A stretch of DNA of 64,000 nucleotides from Pseudomonadota bacterium (lineage in GTDB: Bacteria > Pseudomonadota > Alphaproteobacteria > Rhizobiales > Beijerinckiaceae), in the NCBI GenBank assembly GCA_021781815.1, contig JAJXWB010000005.1:62001-126000 (forward strand), in the 5' to 3' direction. The notes below the pieces were generated by a model. The model saw only the letters and a program-made list of their open reading frames with translations, was not told the DNA's origin and did not search any database. The position numbers and the translations under genes are program-made. Each line of letters opens with the position of its first letter. Positions within the stretch are counted from its first letter, which is position 1. This document shows positions 1 through 7,663 of the stretch, piece by piece.

Positions 1-758
1 CAACGTCTGTCGATCTTCCGACGCCGGATTACGAAACAGCGGTCGGCGCGTCGATCAAGGGCAAAAGGATCGGCATACCCAAGGAGTATCGGCTCGACGG
101 CATGTCGGCGGAAATCGACGCCCTGTGGATGCGCGGTGTCGCGTGGCTGAAGGACGCAGGCGCCGAGATCGTCGAGATTTCGTTGCCGCACACGCGGCAC
201 GCCCTGCCTGCATATTATATTGTCGCGCCGGCCGAAGCCTCGTCCAATCTCGCCCGCTACGACGGCGTGCGCTACGGGCTGCGCAAGCCGGGGCGCGACA
301 TTCAGGACATGTACGAGCAGACGCGCGCAGCAGGCTTCGGGCCGGAAGTTCGTCGGCGGATCATGATCGGCGCCTATGTGCTGTCAGCCGGCTACTACGA
401 TGCATATTACGTGCGCGCGCAAAAAATCCGAACGCTGATCAAGCGCGACTTCGAGACGACATTCAATGCGGGCGTCGACGCCATTCTCACGCCGGCGACG
501 CCATCGCCGGCCTTCGCCATTGGCGAAAAGGGGGCGGCCGATCCTGTCGAAATGTACCTCAACGACGTGTTCACGGTGACCGTGAACATGGCGGGCCTGC
601 CGGGCATCGTCGTACCTGGCGGCCTGAGCGCCGAAGGCCTGCCGCTCGGCCTGCAATTGATCGGCCGGCCCTTCGAGGAAGAGACGCTCTTCTCGCTGGC
701 GGCTGCGCTCGAACAGGCCGCTCCGAGAATGGAGCCGCCGCAGGCCTGGTGGGCGTGA
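1..758 (+). CDS. gatA: Asp-tRNA(Asn)/Glu-tRNA(Gln) amidotransferase subunit A, 3' part
   Basis: The 5' end lies outside the window; the frame is open from base 3 to the stop at 756-758, giving about 251 C-terminal residues of a family that is usually near 490. GatA is the amidase subunit of GatCAB: it releases ammonia from glutamine for amidation of misacylated tRNA in the cytoplasm. Visible family features are the IPKEY segment, the stretch ending in SAGYYDAYY and the conserved C-terminal run [20 protein letters not shown], followed by GLQLIGRPF. The catalytic Ser-Ser-Lys lies upstream and is not visible. The stop overlaps the next start by one base. gatB follows about 1.3 kb downstream on the same strand, separated by a minus-strand gene. 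Confidence 0.96.
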   Translation, partial: TSVDLPTPDYETAVGASIKGKRIGIPKEYRLDGMSAEIDALWMRGVAWLKDAGAEIVEISLPHTRHALPAYYIVAPAEASSNLARYDGVRYGLRKPGRDIQDMYEQTRAAGFGPEVRRRIMIGAYVLSAGYYDAYYVRAQKIRTLIKRDFETTFNAGVDAILTPATPSPAFAIGEKGAADPVEMYLNDVFTVTVNMAGLPGIVVPGGLSAEGLPLGLQLIGRPFEEETLFSLAAALEQAAPRMEPPQAWWA

Positions 759-967
759 TGGAATTCTCGAGAGCGATGCTGGCGGCCTCCGCCTCCGTTC
801 TCGGGTTTCTGCTCTACGCCGTCGGCGCCCTGATGGGCCTGCTCGCACTCGTCGCCTATGTTCGCGCCCGAGATGGCGGGCCCCCGATTGCAACCACGCT
901 CGCGCTTGCGCTGGTCTTTGTCGCGGCCGGCGTCGGCTGCCGTTTCATGTCGCGCAGGATCGCCTGA
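758..967 (+). CDS. small two-helix membrane protein, unknown function
   Basis: This is a 69-residue ORF whose ATG shares a base with the gatA stop (TGATG), the usual sign of translational coupling. It has two hydrophobic segments, roughly residues 9-32 and 46-63, separated by a short charged loop (RARDGG), and ends in a basic tail (SRRIA). I do not recognise a family. It may be a conserved small inner-membrane protein that rides along with gatA. The last 23 bases overlap the end of the convergent CHAD gene, which is tight but possible. The call rests on coupling and the membrane-like composition, not on homology. Confidence 0.62.
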   Translation: MEFSRAMLAASASVLGFLLYAVGALMGLLALVAYVRARDGGPPIATTLALALVFVAAGVGCRFMSRRIA

Positions 968-1787
968 CATCCGCGGCCCAGCGCGACGGGGACTTCGTCA
1001 GCAGCGTCTCGCCCTGATGGATCGCTTTCGCCAGTAGCTTCGCGCGCCGCGAGACGATGGCGTGCTCCAGCCGTCGCAAGGCGATGGCTCGCTGCTGGTC
1101 TCCGCCGCTTTGGCCGCGCGCGAAATTGACCAGTTCGTCAAGATCGTTGATGTCGCCGAGTTGCCCGCGCAGGCGATCGGCGGCTTTGCTATGGCCTCGC
1201 AGCTTCGGGGCGAAGCCGGCCAGGAACGCGGCATGATATTCGAGGTCGACAACCGCGCTGCGCCAGCGGTGCAGTTCGCGCGCGCCGCCGTTTTTCGCGC
1301 GCGCCGCGCGCTTGCGCGCCTTGCGGTAGGATTCGGCCGCCGCCTCGATGATCGCGTCGCGGTCGCTCTCGGGGTCGCACAAGGTCCAGTCGCGCACGAG
1401 GGCGGAGATCGACAGGCGCACGGCGTCCTTGTCAATGGCGGCGACGGGTTCATCCGGACGGTCGATCATCTCGGACAAAATCGCATGAGCTTCGTCCAGA
1501 TGCGGCGCCAATCGTGCGAGTGTGGCGCGCCGCACCTGCGCGTCGCGCGCTTTGCCGAGCATGCGGCGCGCCTCGCCGACATGCTTGCGCGTCTGGCGCG
1601 CCAGGGTGTCGAGACGCTGCGGCGCCAGCCGCGCCAGCGCGCGCGCGCGTTTGGCCGCGCGGCGCGCCAGGTGGATGTCGGCTTCGCTCGGCGCGTCGTC
1701 CGACAGGCGCGCGTTGACATCGCGCAGGGCGGCCAGGATCGCCTGGCGAAGCGCCTCGCCTGCTGAACTAGAAAGTCGTTTGCTCAT
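945..1787 (-). CDS. CHAD domain-containing protein
   Basis: The protein has 280 residues, starting at the ATG at 1785-1787 (MSKRLSSSAGEALRQAIL). It is rich in Arg, Ala and Leu, all-helical in look, with the two half-repeats expected of a CHAD domain (conserved histidine alpha-helical domain). The first half has the IHLARRAAKRARALARL helix; the second has LHRWRSAVVDLEYHAAFL, matching the family's LHxxRxxxxxLRY pattern. CHAD proteins bind polyphosphate and often sit on polyphosphate granules. No CYTH (triphosphate tunnel metalloenzyme) domain is fused to it and none is adjacent. It interrupts the gatA-gatB pair on the opposite strand and overlaps the small membrane gene at its 3' end. The family is clear; the cellular role here is inference. 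Confidence 0.85.
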   Translation of the reverse strand: MSKRLSSSAGEALRQAILAALRDVNARLSDDAPSEADIHLARRAAKRARALARLAPQRLDTLARQTRKHVGEARRMLGKARDAQVRRATLARLAPHLDEAHAILSEMIDRPDEPVAAIDKDAVRLSISALVRDWTLCDPESDRDAIIEAAAESYRKARKRAARAKNGGARELHRWRSAVVDLEYHAAFLAGFAPKLRGHSKAADRLRGQLGDINDLDELVNFARGQSGGDQQRAIALRRLEHAIVSRRAKLLAKAIHQGETLLTKSPSRWAADVRRSCAT

Positions 1788-2069
1788 AATTTTACGCGAG
1801 CGCGCAAGCGGCTCCCTGAAAACCACGGTCAAAGATCGACATAGAGGCGTCACAGTCAAGTCGTCCTGGCCTCCAGTGGGCGCTATGTACGCCATCCTCA
1901 CATTGAAATACGCGGACTTGCGGAGGCAGGAACGGTCGAGGCGTCGAACGGCCGGCCCGCCCGGCGGCGCGGCCGGGGCGGAGGGCGCCGGCGCGCATGA
2001 GGTACCGCTTTGCGCCGAAAGGCGCTAAAAGACCGCGATCCTGACCGACCATCCGAACGCGGGGACGCA

Positions 2070-3557
2070 ATGACTGCGCATGCCAAACCTTCGAAGCTGA
2101 TCAAAGGCGCAACCGGTGACTGGGAAATCGTCGTCGGCATGGAGATCCACGCGCAGGTCACGTCGAAGTCGAAGCTGTTTTCCAGCGCTTCGACCGAGTT
2201 CGGCGGCGCGCCGAATTCGCATGTGTCGCTGGTCGACGCCGCCATGCCGGGCATGCTGCCGGTCATCAACGAGGAATGCGTCCGACAGGCCGTGCGCACC
2301 GGCCTCGGGCTGAAGGCGCAGATCAACTTGCGCTCGATCTTCGACCGCAAGAACTATTTCTATCCCGACCTACCGCAAGGCTATCAGATCTCGCAATACA
2401 AGAACCCGATCGTCGGCGAGGGCGAAGTGATCGTCGATGTCTCGCCGACAGAGCAGATCAAGGTGGGCATCGAGCGTCTGCATCTCGAGCAGGACGCCGG
2501 CAAGTCGCTGCACGATCAGTCGCCCGATCAGAGCTTCGTCGATCTCAACCGCTCCGGCGTCGCGCTGATGGAGATCGTGTCGAAGCCAGACATCCGTTCG
2601 GCCGAAGAGGCGCGCGCCTACGTGACGAAGCTGCGCACCATCCTGCGGTATCTCGGCACATGCGACGGCAATATGGAGCAGGGCTCGCTGCGCGCCGACG
2701 TGAACGTGTCCGTGCGCCGGCCCGGCGAGCCGCTGGGAACGCGCTGCGAAATCAAGAACGTGAATTCGATTCGCTTCATCGGCCAGGCGGTCGAGGTCGA
2801 GGCGCGTCGCCAGATCGGCATCCTTGAAGACGGCGGCGCCATCGACCAGGAGACGCGCCTGTTCGATCCCGCGCGCGGCGAAACGCGCGCCATGCGCTCC
2901 AAGGAAGAGGCGCACGACTACCGTTACTTTCCCGATCCGGATCTGTTGCCGCTCGAATTCGATCAGGCCTTCGTCGACGCTCTCGCGGTCGCGCTGCCTG
3001 AATTGCCCGACGCCAAGAAGGCCCGGTTCATGCGCGAGTACGGCTTGCCGTCCTACGATGCGGGCGTGCTCGTCGCGGACAGGGACACAGCGGACTTCTA
3101 CGAGGACTGCGTGCGCGCCGGCGGCAAGGCGCGCGACGCCAAGGTCGTCGCCAACTGGGTGACCGGCGACTTCGCCGCGCTCGCCAACGCCGCGGGCGTT
3201 GGCGTCGCACAGACGCATGTGCCGGCCGTCCGCATCGCCAGCCTCGTCGACCTGCTCGCGGAGAACGTGATTTCCGGCAAGATAGCCAAGGATGTGCTGG
3301 CGCTGATGTTTTCCGAGGAGCGCGACGCCGATCCGCGCGACATCGTCGAGCGGCGTGGGCTCAAGCAGGTGACGGACACGGGCGCCATCGAGCGAGCGGT
3401 CGACGCCATTGTCGCCGCCAACCCCGACAAGGTCGAGCAGGCGAAGGCGAAGCCGACAATGCTCGGCTGGTTCGTCGGTCAGGTGATGAAGGCGACCGGC
3501 GGCAAGGCGAATCCACAGTCCGTGAACGACATGCTGAAGTCGAAACTCGGGATCTGA
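2070..3557 (+). CDS. gatB: Asp-tRNA(Asn)/Glu-tRNA(Gln) amidotransferase subunit B
   Basis: The protein has 495 residues, full length for GatB. I chose the ATG at 2070 ([13 protein letters not shown]) because the conserved domain begins soon after with [13 protein letters not shown]. GatB activates the carboxyl group of Asp or Glu on misacylated tRNA with ATP and receives ammonia from GatA. The signature [14 protein letters not shown] lies near residues 95-108, and the tRNA-binding YqeY-like helical domain makes up the last ~150 residues, ending [19 protein letters not shown]. With aspS at 52 kb it supports indirect Asn-tRNA synthesis. A long hairpin begins 16 bases after the stop. Confidence 0.97.
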   Translation: MTAHAKPSKLIKGATGDWEIVVGMEIHAQVTSKSKLFSSASTEFGGAPNSHVSLVDAAMPGMLPVINEECVRQAVRTGLGLKAQINLRSIFDRKNYFYPDLPQGYQISQYKNPIVGEGEVIVDVSPTEQIKVGIERLHLEQDAGKSLHDQSPDQSFVDLNRSGVALMEIVSKPDIRSAEEARAYVTKLRTILRYLGTCDGNMEQGSLRADVNVSVRRPGEPLGTRCEIKNVNSIRFIGQAVEVEARRQIGILEDGGAIDQETRLFDPARGETRAMRSKEEAHDYRYFPDPDLLPLEFDQAFVDALAVALPELPDAKKARFMREYGLPSYDAGVLVADRDTADFYEDCVRAGGKARDAKVVANWVTGDFAALANAAGVGVAQTHVPAVRIASLVDLLAENVISGKIAKDVLALMFSEERDADPRDIVERRGLKQVTDTGAIERAVDAIVAANPDKVEQAKAKPTMLGWFVGQVMKATGGKANPQSVNDMLKSKLGI

Positions 3558-4205
3558 AGAGGCCCGCGGCTGCGCGAATCGCACAATGCCGAATCGGCGA
3601 CTTGTGCGATTCGCGTCGCGAAGACGTTTCGATGCGTCGTGCAAACGACAAAATTTCATCTCCCCACAAAAAAATTTTCACCCGCCGTCCAGGCATGCGC
3701 GCCGGAGGCGGAGATGCGAGCGTGAACGGCGGCGCGGGCGCTCCGTGGCCCGGTTCGCGCGCCTTGATCTTCCGTGCAGCAGGTCGCCACCGTCTCAGCA
3801 GTCCACCTCCCGACAGCGCGCGGACAGATCGACGCGGCGCAAAGTTGCGTCGCGCTGAAAGTCATGGATTTCAAGGGATATGCAGCTATCGCCGTGTTCG
3901 TGGAAGATGATCGCAACGACGACGCGGCGTTGCTTTGAAACGATCTGGCCGATGAGAAATCGTGGTCGCTATCGCGTGGCGCGATCACTTGGCCGAGCGA
4001 GATTCAATGCGCATCATGCGATGTCGGCGAGCATATCGAAACGAGATCGAAGAGCCGGAAAGCGCCGTTTCCCGGCGCTTCAAACAACGTCTTTGCGAGT
4101 TCGTCGCGCGCGATGGTCTTGCACAAGTGATTAACCACGCTACGGTATCTAGGTCTCTTGCCGGCGCGCGATTTATGCCGGCGAACTCGATAAGGGGACA
4201 TCAAG
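3558..4205. other. intergenic region, 648 bases, no convincing gene
   Basis: It starts with the long hairpin at 3573-3615 (separate entry), then an A-rich patch near 3663-3680. Reading frames here on both strands have compositions unlike proteins (runs of Arg/Ser) and no good ribosome-binding sites. A 24-codon frame at 3864-3938 (MDFKGYAAIAVFVEDDRNDD...) is too short to support. The end of the region, up to GGGGACATCAAG just before 4206, is the leader and ribosome-binding site of the histone-like gene. No tRNA-like or riboswitch-like fold was recognised. Confidence 0.6.
3573..3615. repeat. long perfect inverted repeat after gatB
   Basis: CGCGAATCGCACAA at 3573-3586 is the exact reverse complement of TTGTGCGATTCGCG at 3602-3615, a 14-bp stem. 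The 15-base loop itself contains GCCGA-A-TCGGC (3588-3598), so a second small hairpin can form at the tip. It begins 16 bases after the gatB stop. There is no T-tract after it on either strand, so it is not a standard intrinsic terminator; it could stabilise the gatB mRNA 3' end or be a copy of a chromosomal palindromic repeat. Confidence 0.8.
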
Positions 4206-4517
4206 ATGGCGAAAGCAACCACGAAGCGTAAGCCGGCTGCGAAGAAAGCGGCCAAGAAAGGTGCGCGTAAGTCTGCGTCGAAAAAATCCGTCAAGAAGGC
4301 GGTGAAGAAGACAGCGCGCAAGGGCGCTTCGAAGAAGGCCGTCAAGAAGGGCGTCAAGAAGTCCGTCAAGAAGGGCGTCAAGAAGTCCGTCAAGAAGGTC
4401 GCCAAGAAGGGCGTCAAGAAGTCCGTCAAGAAGGGCGTCAAGAAGGTCCGCAAGGTCGCCAAGCGGCGCGCTCCGGCGAAAAAAGCCGTTGCTCCGGCGA
4501 CCCCCGAGAGCATGTAA
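4206..4517 (+). CDS. lysine-rich histone H1-like DNA-binding protein
   Basis: The protein has 103 residues and is almost entirely Lys, Ala, Val, Ser, Gly and Arg. It starts MAKATTKRKPAAKKAAKKG and continues with tandem KKGVKKSV units to about residue 85, then a KRRAPAKKAV tail. The composition is that of histone H1-like proteins (bacterial H1 homologues such as HctB-type or AlgP-type tails): disordered, highly basic and expected to bind and compact DNA. No globular domain is present. The ribosome-binding site is GGGG about 9 bases before the ATG. It is monocistronic, with a good intrinsic terminator at 4585-4624. The repeat region is nearly identical at DNA level, so length is likely to vary between strains. 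Confidence 0.85.
   Translation: MAKATTKRKPAAKKAAKKGARKSASKKSVKKAVKKTARKGASKKAVKKGVKKSVKKGVKKSVKKVAKKGVKKSVKKGVKKVRKVAKRRAPAKKAVAPATPESM
4344..4451 (+). repeat. 24-bp tandem repeats inside the histone-like gene
   Basis: The unit is AAGAAGGGCGTC followed by AAGAAGTCCGTC, encoding KKGVKKSV. Full identical units lie at 4344-4367, 4368-4391 and 4404-4427. Variant 12-bp half units (AAGAAGGTCGCC, AAGAAGGGCGTC, AAGAAGGTCCGC) lie at 4392-4403, 4428-4439 and 4440-4451. Near-perfect identity at synonymous sites indicates recent expansion or gene-conversion-like homogenisation rather than selection on protein alone. Confidence 0.92.
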
Positions 4518-4584
4518 TACGCCTTGAAGCGGGCGCGTCTCACGCCGCGCCCCTTTCGATCACGGGTTCCTGTGATCGTTTCAT

Positions 4585-4624
4585 CGTCCTCCCGATCCGT
4601 GCGGTCAGGAGGACGTTTTCTTTT
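4585..4624 (+). terminator. intrinsic terminator of the histone-like gene
   Basis: The stem arms CGTCCTCC (4585-4592) and GGAGGACG (4608-4615) are perfectly complementary, with a 15-base loop, and are followed directly by TTTTCTTTT. It lies 67 bases after the histone-like stop codon and before the convergent exported-protein gene. Confidence 0.85.
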
Positions 4625-4653
4625 CAGCGAGAGGCCAGAGAGGTCGCGTTTGA

Positions 4654-5010
4654 CTAGCGCGTGAGGCAGTCGTTCGCGAACGCGCGCCAGCCCCGCTCAT
4701 CCTTGCCCGCCATTTTCATCGCCTGCCATTGCAGCCCGCAATCGCGCATCTTCGCCCGACTCGCCTGAGGCAGCAGCGGCGGATGATCCGGATCGATGGG
4801 AGGAAGCTCGGCGGGCGCGACAAGCGATTTCGGCTCTCCGGACGTCGGCGCCGCTGGCGCCGGCTGTTGCGGGCGACCCAGATCGGAGGGACGCGCCGGC
4901 GGAATGGGCGCAGCATGGCGCTGCGCGCGCGCCGGCGCGACGGACAGCGCCAGCGCCAGGACGCAGACACGCAGAGCGGACGAATGTGTCCGGGAGAACA
5001 AGACGTTCAT
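4654..5010 (-). CDS. small exported proline-rich protein
   Basis: The protein has 118 residues from the ATG at 5008-5010 (MNVLFSRTHSSALRVCVLALALSVAPARAQ). It has a clear signal peptide with a likely cut after ARA. A Pro/Ala-rich low-complexity stretch follows (about residues 31-75). The C-terminal ~35 residues carry two cysteines in the pattern MRDCGLQW ... GWRAFANDCLTR, reminiscent of the short PsiF-like periplasmic repeat. I do not recognise a named family. It is likely periplasmic. It converges on the histone-like gene and lies just downstream of tRNA-Ser on the same strand. Confidence 0.7.
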   Translation of the reverse strand: MNVLFSRTHSSALRVCVLALALSVAPARAQRHAAPIPPARPSDLGRPQQPAPAAPTSGEPKSLVAPAELPPIDPDHPPLLPQASRAKMRDCGLQWQAMKMAGKDERGWRAFANDCLTR

Positions 5011-5087
5011 GTCATCAACATATCGGGATTCGGCCCCTGACGCCGCTCCGAACGTTGGCGTTCCCGACAACGCGCGATCGGAAAATC

Positions 5088-5181
5088 TGGCGGAGACGGA
5101 GGGATTCGAACCCTCGATAGGGCTTTACAACCCTATAACGGTTTAGCAAACCGCCGCCTTCAGCCTCTCGGCCACGTCTCC
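5088..5181 (-). tRNA. tRNA-Ser (anticodon GCU)
   Basis: Read on the minus strand, the acceptor arm GGAGACG pairs with CGTCTCC and is followed by discriminator G and an encoded CCA (5088-5090 on the plus strand). The D-arm contains GGCCGAGAGGCTGAAGGC, typical of tRNA-Ser. The anticodon stem-loop reads CGGTTTGCTAAACCG, so the anticodon is GCT (GCU), decoding AGC/AGU. The long variable arm (ATAGGG...CCCTAT) confirms the class II serine type, and the T-arm contains GGTTCGAATCC. Confidence 0.97.
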
Positions 5182-5514
5182 TCGGCGCGCGGCGCGGAGC
5201 CGGCAACGCGGCGCTGATATGCCCGAGGCAGGCTCGCTTGGCAAGGCTGTCCGAACCCGGACACTTCCGGTCCGGTTCGGAACAAAATGATCGGCGTCTG
5301 GATTTCCTGCAGCAAACGGGTCTGACGGGCGACCGGCCAGCGCGACGGCAGCTCGCGTAATCTATCTTCCGCATGGACATCGCGCGGCGACCCGTTATGC
5401 TGCGGCCACGGTTTCGCTCGCCTGCATTCGCCTCCTCGCCAGATGGCGCTGACAGAGCTTCGGCGGCCGGGAATTTTGGACATTTTCGTTTCTTTTGCAT
5501 TCAGGGTTTCTCTC
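5182..5514. other. intergenic region upstream of the OmpA-domain gene
   Basis: It separates the 5' end of tRNA-Ser (transcribed leftward) from the OmpA-domain gene (transcribed rightward), so it must hold both promoters. Reading frames crossing it are unremarkable. An in-frame upstream start for the OmpA-domain protein exists at 5443, but it would put 24 extra residues before the membrane anchor and lacks a better ribosome-binding site than the AGGG before 5515. No hairpin or known regulatory RNA was recognised. Confidence 0.5.
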
Positions 5515-7653
5515 ATGTGCCGTCCCGCGCGCTGGCTGCAAGGTCTCATTCCGCTGTTCCTGATATTCCTGGCCGCAGTCGGCCTGAAGGTTCCTGAAAT
5601 CCAGAACGACCTGACAGTGCGGACCAACGCCGCCCTCTCCGGCGACGGGCTGGGCGCCGCGCCGGTGAACGCCTCGGGGCGCGACGTCTCGCTGCATGGC
5701 GCCGCTCTTTCGGCCGAGGGGCGGGCCGAGGCGGTCGCAACCGCCGATGGCGTGAACGGCGTCCGGCTGGTCAACGATCATCTGACGCTGCTCGCCATCG
5801 CCAAGCCATTTGCCTTTACTGCTCGTCGAGACGGCGATCTCGTTGCGCTTTCGGGCTCTGTTCCCGGTCCCGATGTCCGCGCGCAAATCGTTACGGCGGC
5901 CAAGCGGATCGCGCCGCATGTCGACGACCAGCTCACGTTCGCGCGGGGCGGCGCGCCGCAGTTCGAGAGTTGGGCGGAGGCGGCGCTCGCGCCGCTCGCG
6001 CAATTGTCCCGCGGCTCGTCGGACCTCGTGGACGGCGCGCTCTCCGTGACCGGCGAGGCGCCGGATTCCGGCTCCTACCAGGCGGCGATCGCTGCGTCCA
6101 AGGCGCTGCCTGCCGGCCTCGCGCTCAAGAAAGCGGACATTACCGCGCCTGTGCAGTCGCCCTATGTCTGGTCCGCAACGACCGACGGCAAGACCGTCAC
6201 GCTCGACGGCGGCGCTCCCTCGGAGGACGCGCGCGCGATGGTGGTCGGCATGGCGAAGGCGGCCGCGCCGGGTTTGGCTGTCGTCGACCACATGCAAATC
6301 GCCAGCGGCGCCGACAGGAATTTCCCGGTCTGGACGCAGGCCGCATTTTCGGCGCTCGGCAAGCTTGCGCGCGGAAAGGCAGCGCTCTCCGACGCCGCAT
6401 TGACGGTCTCGGGCGAGGCGGCGAGCCAGACATCCTATCGTGCGGCGCTGGCTGCGACGAAATCATTGCCCGCCGGCCTCAAGCTCGCCGGCGCTGATAT
6501 TCTTGCGCCCGTGCAGTCGCCGTTCGTCTGGTCGGCGAGTTCCGATGGCAAGTCGATCACGCTTGAAGGCTTTGCGCCTTCCGAGGAGGCGCGCGCTTCG
6601 ATCCTCGCCGCGGCCAGGGCGGCGGCGCCCGGTATGGCGATCATCGACCACATGCGGCTTGCGCGCGGCGCCCCGGAGACTTTCGTCGCCGCGTCAACCG
6701 CCGGGCTCAACGCGCTTGGCAGGCTCGCTTCCGGCAAGGCGAGTCTTTCCGACGCCAAATTCTCGATCTCCGGCATGACCAAAGGCGGGGAAACCGCGGA
6801 ATCCTTCGCACGCACGCTCTCGGGCGCGCTGCCGGCCGGCGTCGCGCTCGCGGAAAACAGCGTGCGCGCGCCAGAGCAACATCCCTTCGTGTTCGCCGCC
6901 AAGAAGGCTGCCGACGGCGCCATTGCAGTCAGCGGCTTCGCGCCAACGGAGGCGGCGCGGACAGCGGCCCTTGATGCAGCGCGGCGCGCGGGGGCCAGCG
7001 TCAGCGGCGACGCCGCGATCGCAAGTGGACTGCCGGCGGAGATCGATTTCGGCGCCTCCACGGCGTTCGGTCTTGGCGCGCTCGCAGAATTGAAGTCGGG
7101 CGAGATGAGCCTCGGCGAGGATGGGCTGACGATACGCGGCGTGGGGGATGAAGCCGTGGTCGCCAAGATTCGGGCGCAGCTCGGGGCGCCGCCGGCAGGC
7201 GTTCGAATCCGGCTCGCGGATCTGACGGCATTGACCGCGCCTGCGCAGGCGGCAGCGCCTGCGCCCGCGGCGCGGACGCTCACCTCGGCGGAAGCCGCGT
7301 GTCAGAAAAATCTGACCGATCGCATGTCCGGCAGGAACATCCAGTTCAGAACGGCGTCCGCCGATATTGAAAAGGGGTCGGAGGGACTGATCGAGGATCT
7401 TGCGAGAATTCTCAAATCCTGTCCCGAGGCGAAGGTCGAGGTTGGCGGCCATACCGACAACATCGGGGCGCCCGAAATGAACAAGGATCTTTCGCTCGAA
7501 CGCGCGAAATCGGTCGTCTCTGCGCTCGTTGCGGCAGGCGTGGCGGCGGACAGGCTGACCTCTGCGGGATTTGGAGACGAACGCCCCATCGCTACGAACG
7601 CCACACGCGAGGGACGCGCGCAGAACCGTCGCACCGAATTCGTCGTGAAGTGA
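5515..7653 (+). CDS. exported repeat protein with BON-like modules and C-terminal OmpA domain
   Basis: The protein has 712 residues from the ATG at 5515, preceded by AGGG at 8 bases. A single hydrophobic segment (about residues 7-25) anchors or exports it. Four modules of ~119 residues follow, each with a core like YVWSATTDGKTVTLDGGAPS then EDAR...A..APG...DH; their cores begin near bases 5811, 6163, 6520 and 6886. The pattern is that of BON-like modules (phospholipid or surface binding). The last ~105 residues are an OmpA/MotB peptidoglycan-binding domain with GGHTDNIG, LSLERAKSVVSAL and GDERPIATN...RAQNRRTEFVV. Expected location is the periplasm, bound to the cell wall. It is 10 bases from the next gene, so the two are probably one operon. 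The specific function is unknown. Confidence 0.85.
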   Translation: MCRPARWLQGLIPLFLIFLAAVGLKVPEIQNDLTVRTNAALSGDGLGAAPVNASGRDVSLHGAALSAEGRAEAVATADGVNGVRLVNDHLTLLAIAKPFAFTARRDGDLVALSGSVPGPDVRAQIVTAAKRIAPHVDDQLTFARGGAPQFESWAEAALAPLAQLSRGSSDLVDGALSVTGEAPDSGSYQAAIAASKALPAGLALKKADITAPVQSPYVWSATTDGKTVTLDGGAPSEDARAMVVGMAKAAAPGLAVVDHMQIASGADRNFPVWTQAAFSALGKLARGKAALSDAALTVSGEAASQTSYRAALAATKSLPAGLKLAGADILAPVQSPFVWSASSDGKSITLEGFAPSEEARASILAAARAAAPGMAIIDHMRLARGAPETFVAASTAGLNALGRLASGKASLSDAKFSISGMTKGGETAESFARTLSGALPAGVALAENSVRAPEQHPFVFAAKKAADGAIAVSGFAPTEAARTAALDAARRAGASVSGDAAIASGLPAEIDFGASTAFGLGALAELKSGEMSLGEDGLTIRGVGDEAVVAKIRAQLGAPPAGVRIRLADLTALTAPAQAAAPAPAARTLTSAEAACQKNLTDRMSGRNIQFRTASADIEKGSEGLIEDLARILKSCPEAKVEVGGHTDNIGAPEMNKDLSLERAKSVVSALVAAGVAADRLTSAGFGDERPIATNATREGRAQNRRTEFVVK

Positions 7654-7663
7654 GGGCGACGTC

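Noticed and set aside
3864-3938. 24-codon frame MDFKGYAAIAVFVEDD
   Set aside because: It is acidic and short, with no ribosome-binding site and overlapping other random frames; not enough to call a gene.
4344-4451. tandem repeats as CRISPR array
   Set aside because: The units are contiguous without spacers, remain in frame and encode a lysine-rich protein.
4004-4543. minus-strand frame with FLTPFLTDFL repeats
   Set aside because: These are the reverse complement of the KKGVKKSV repeats; the apparent membrane protein is an artefact.
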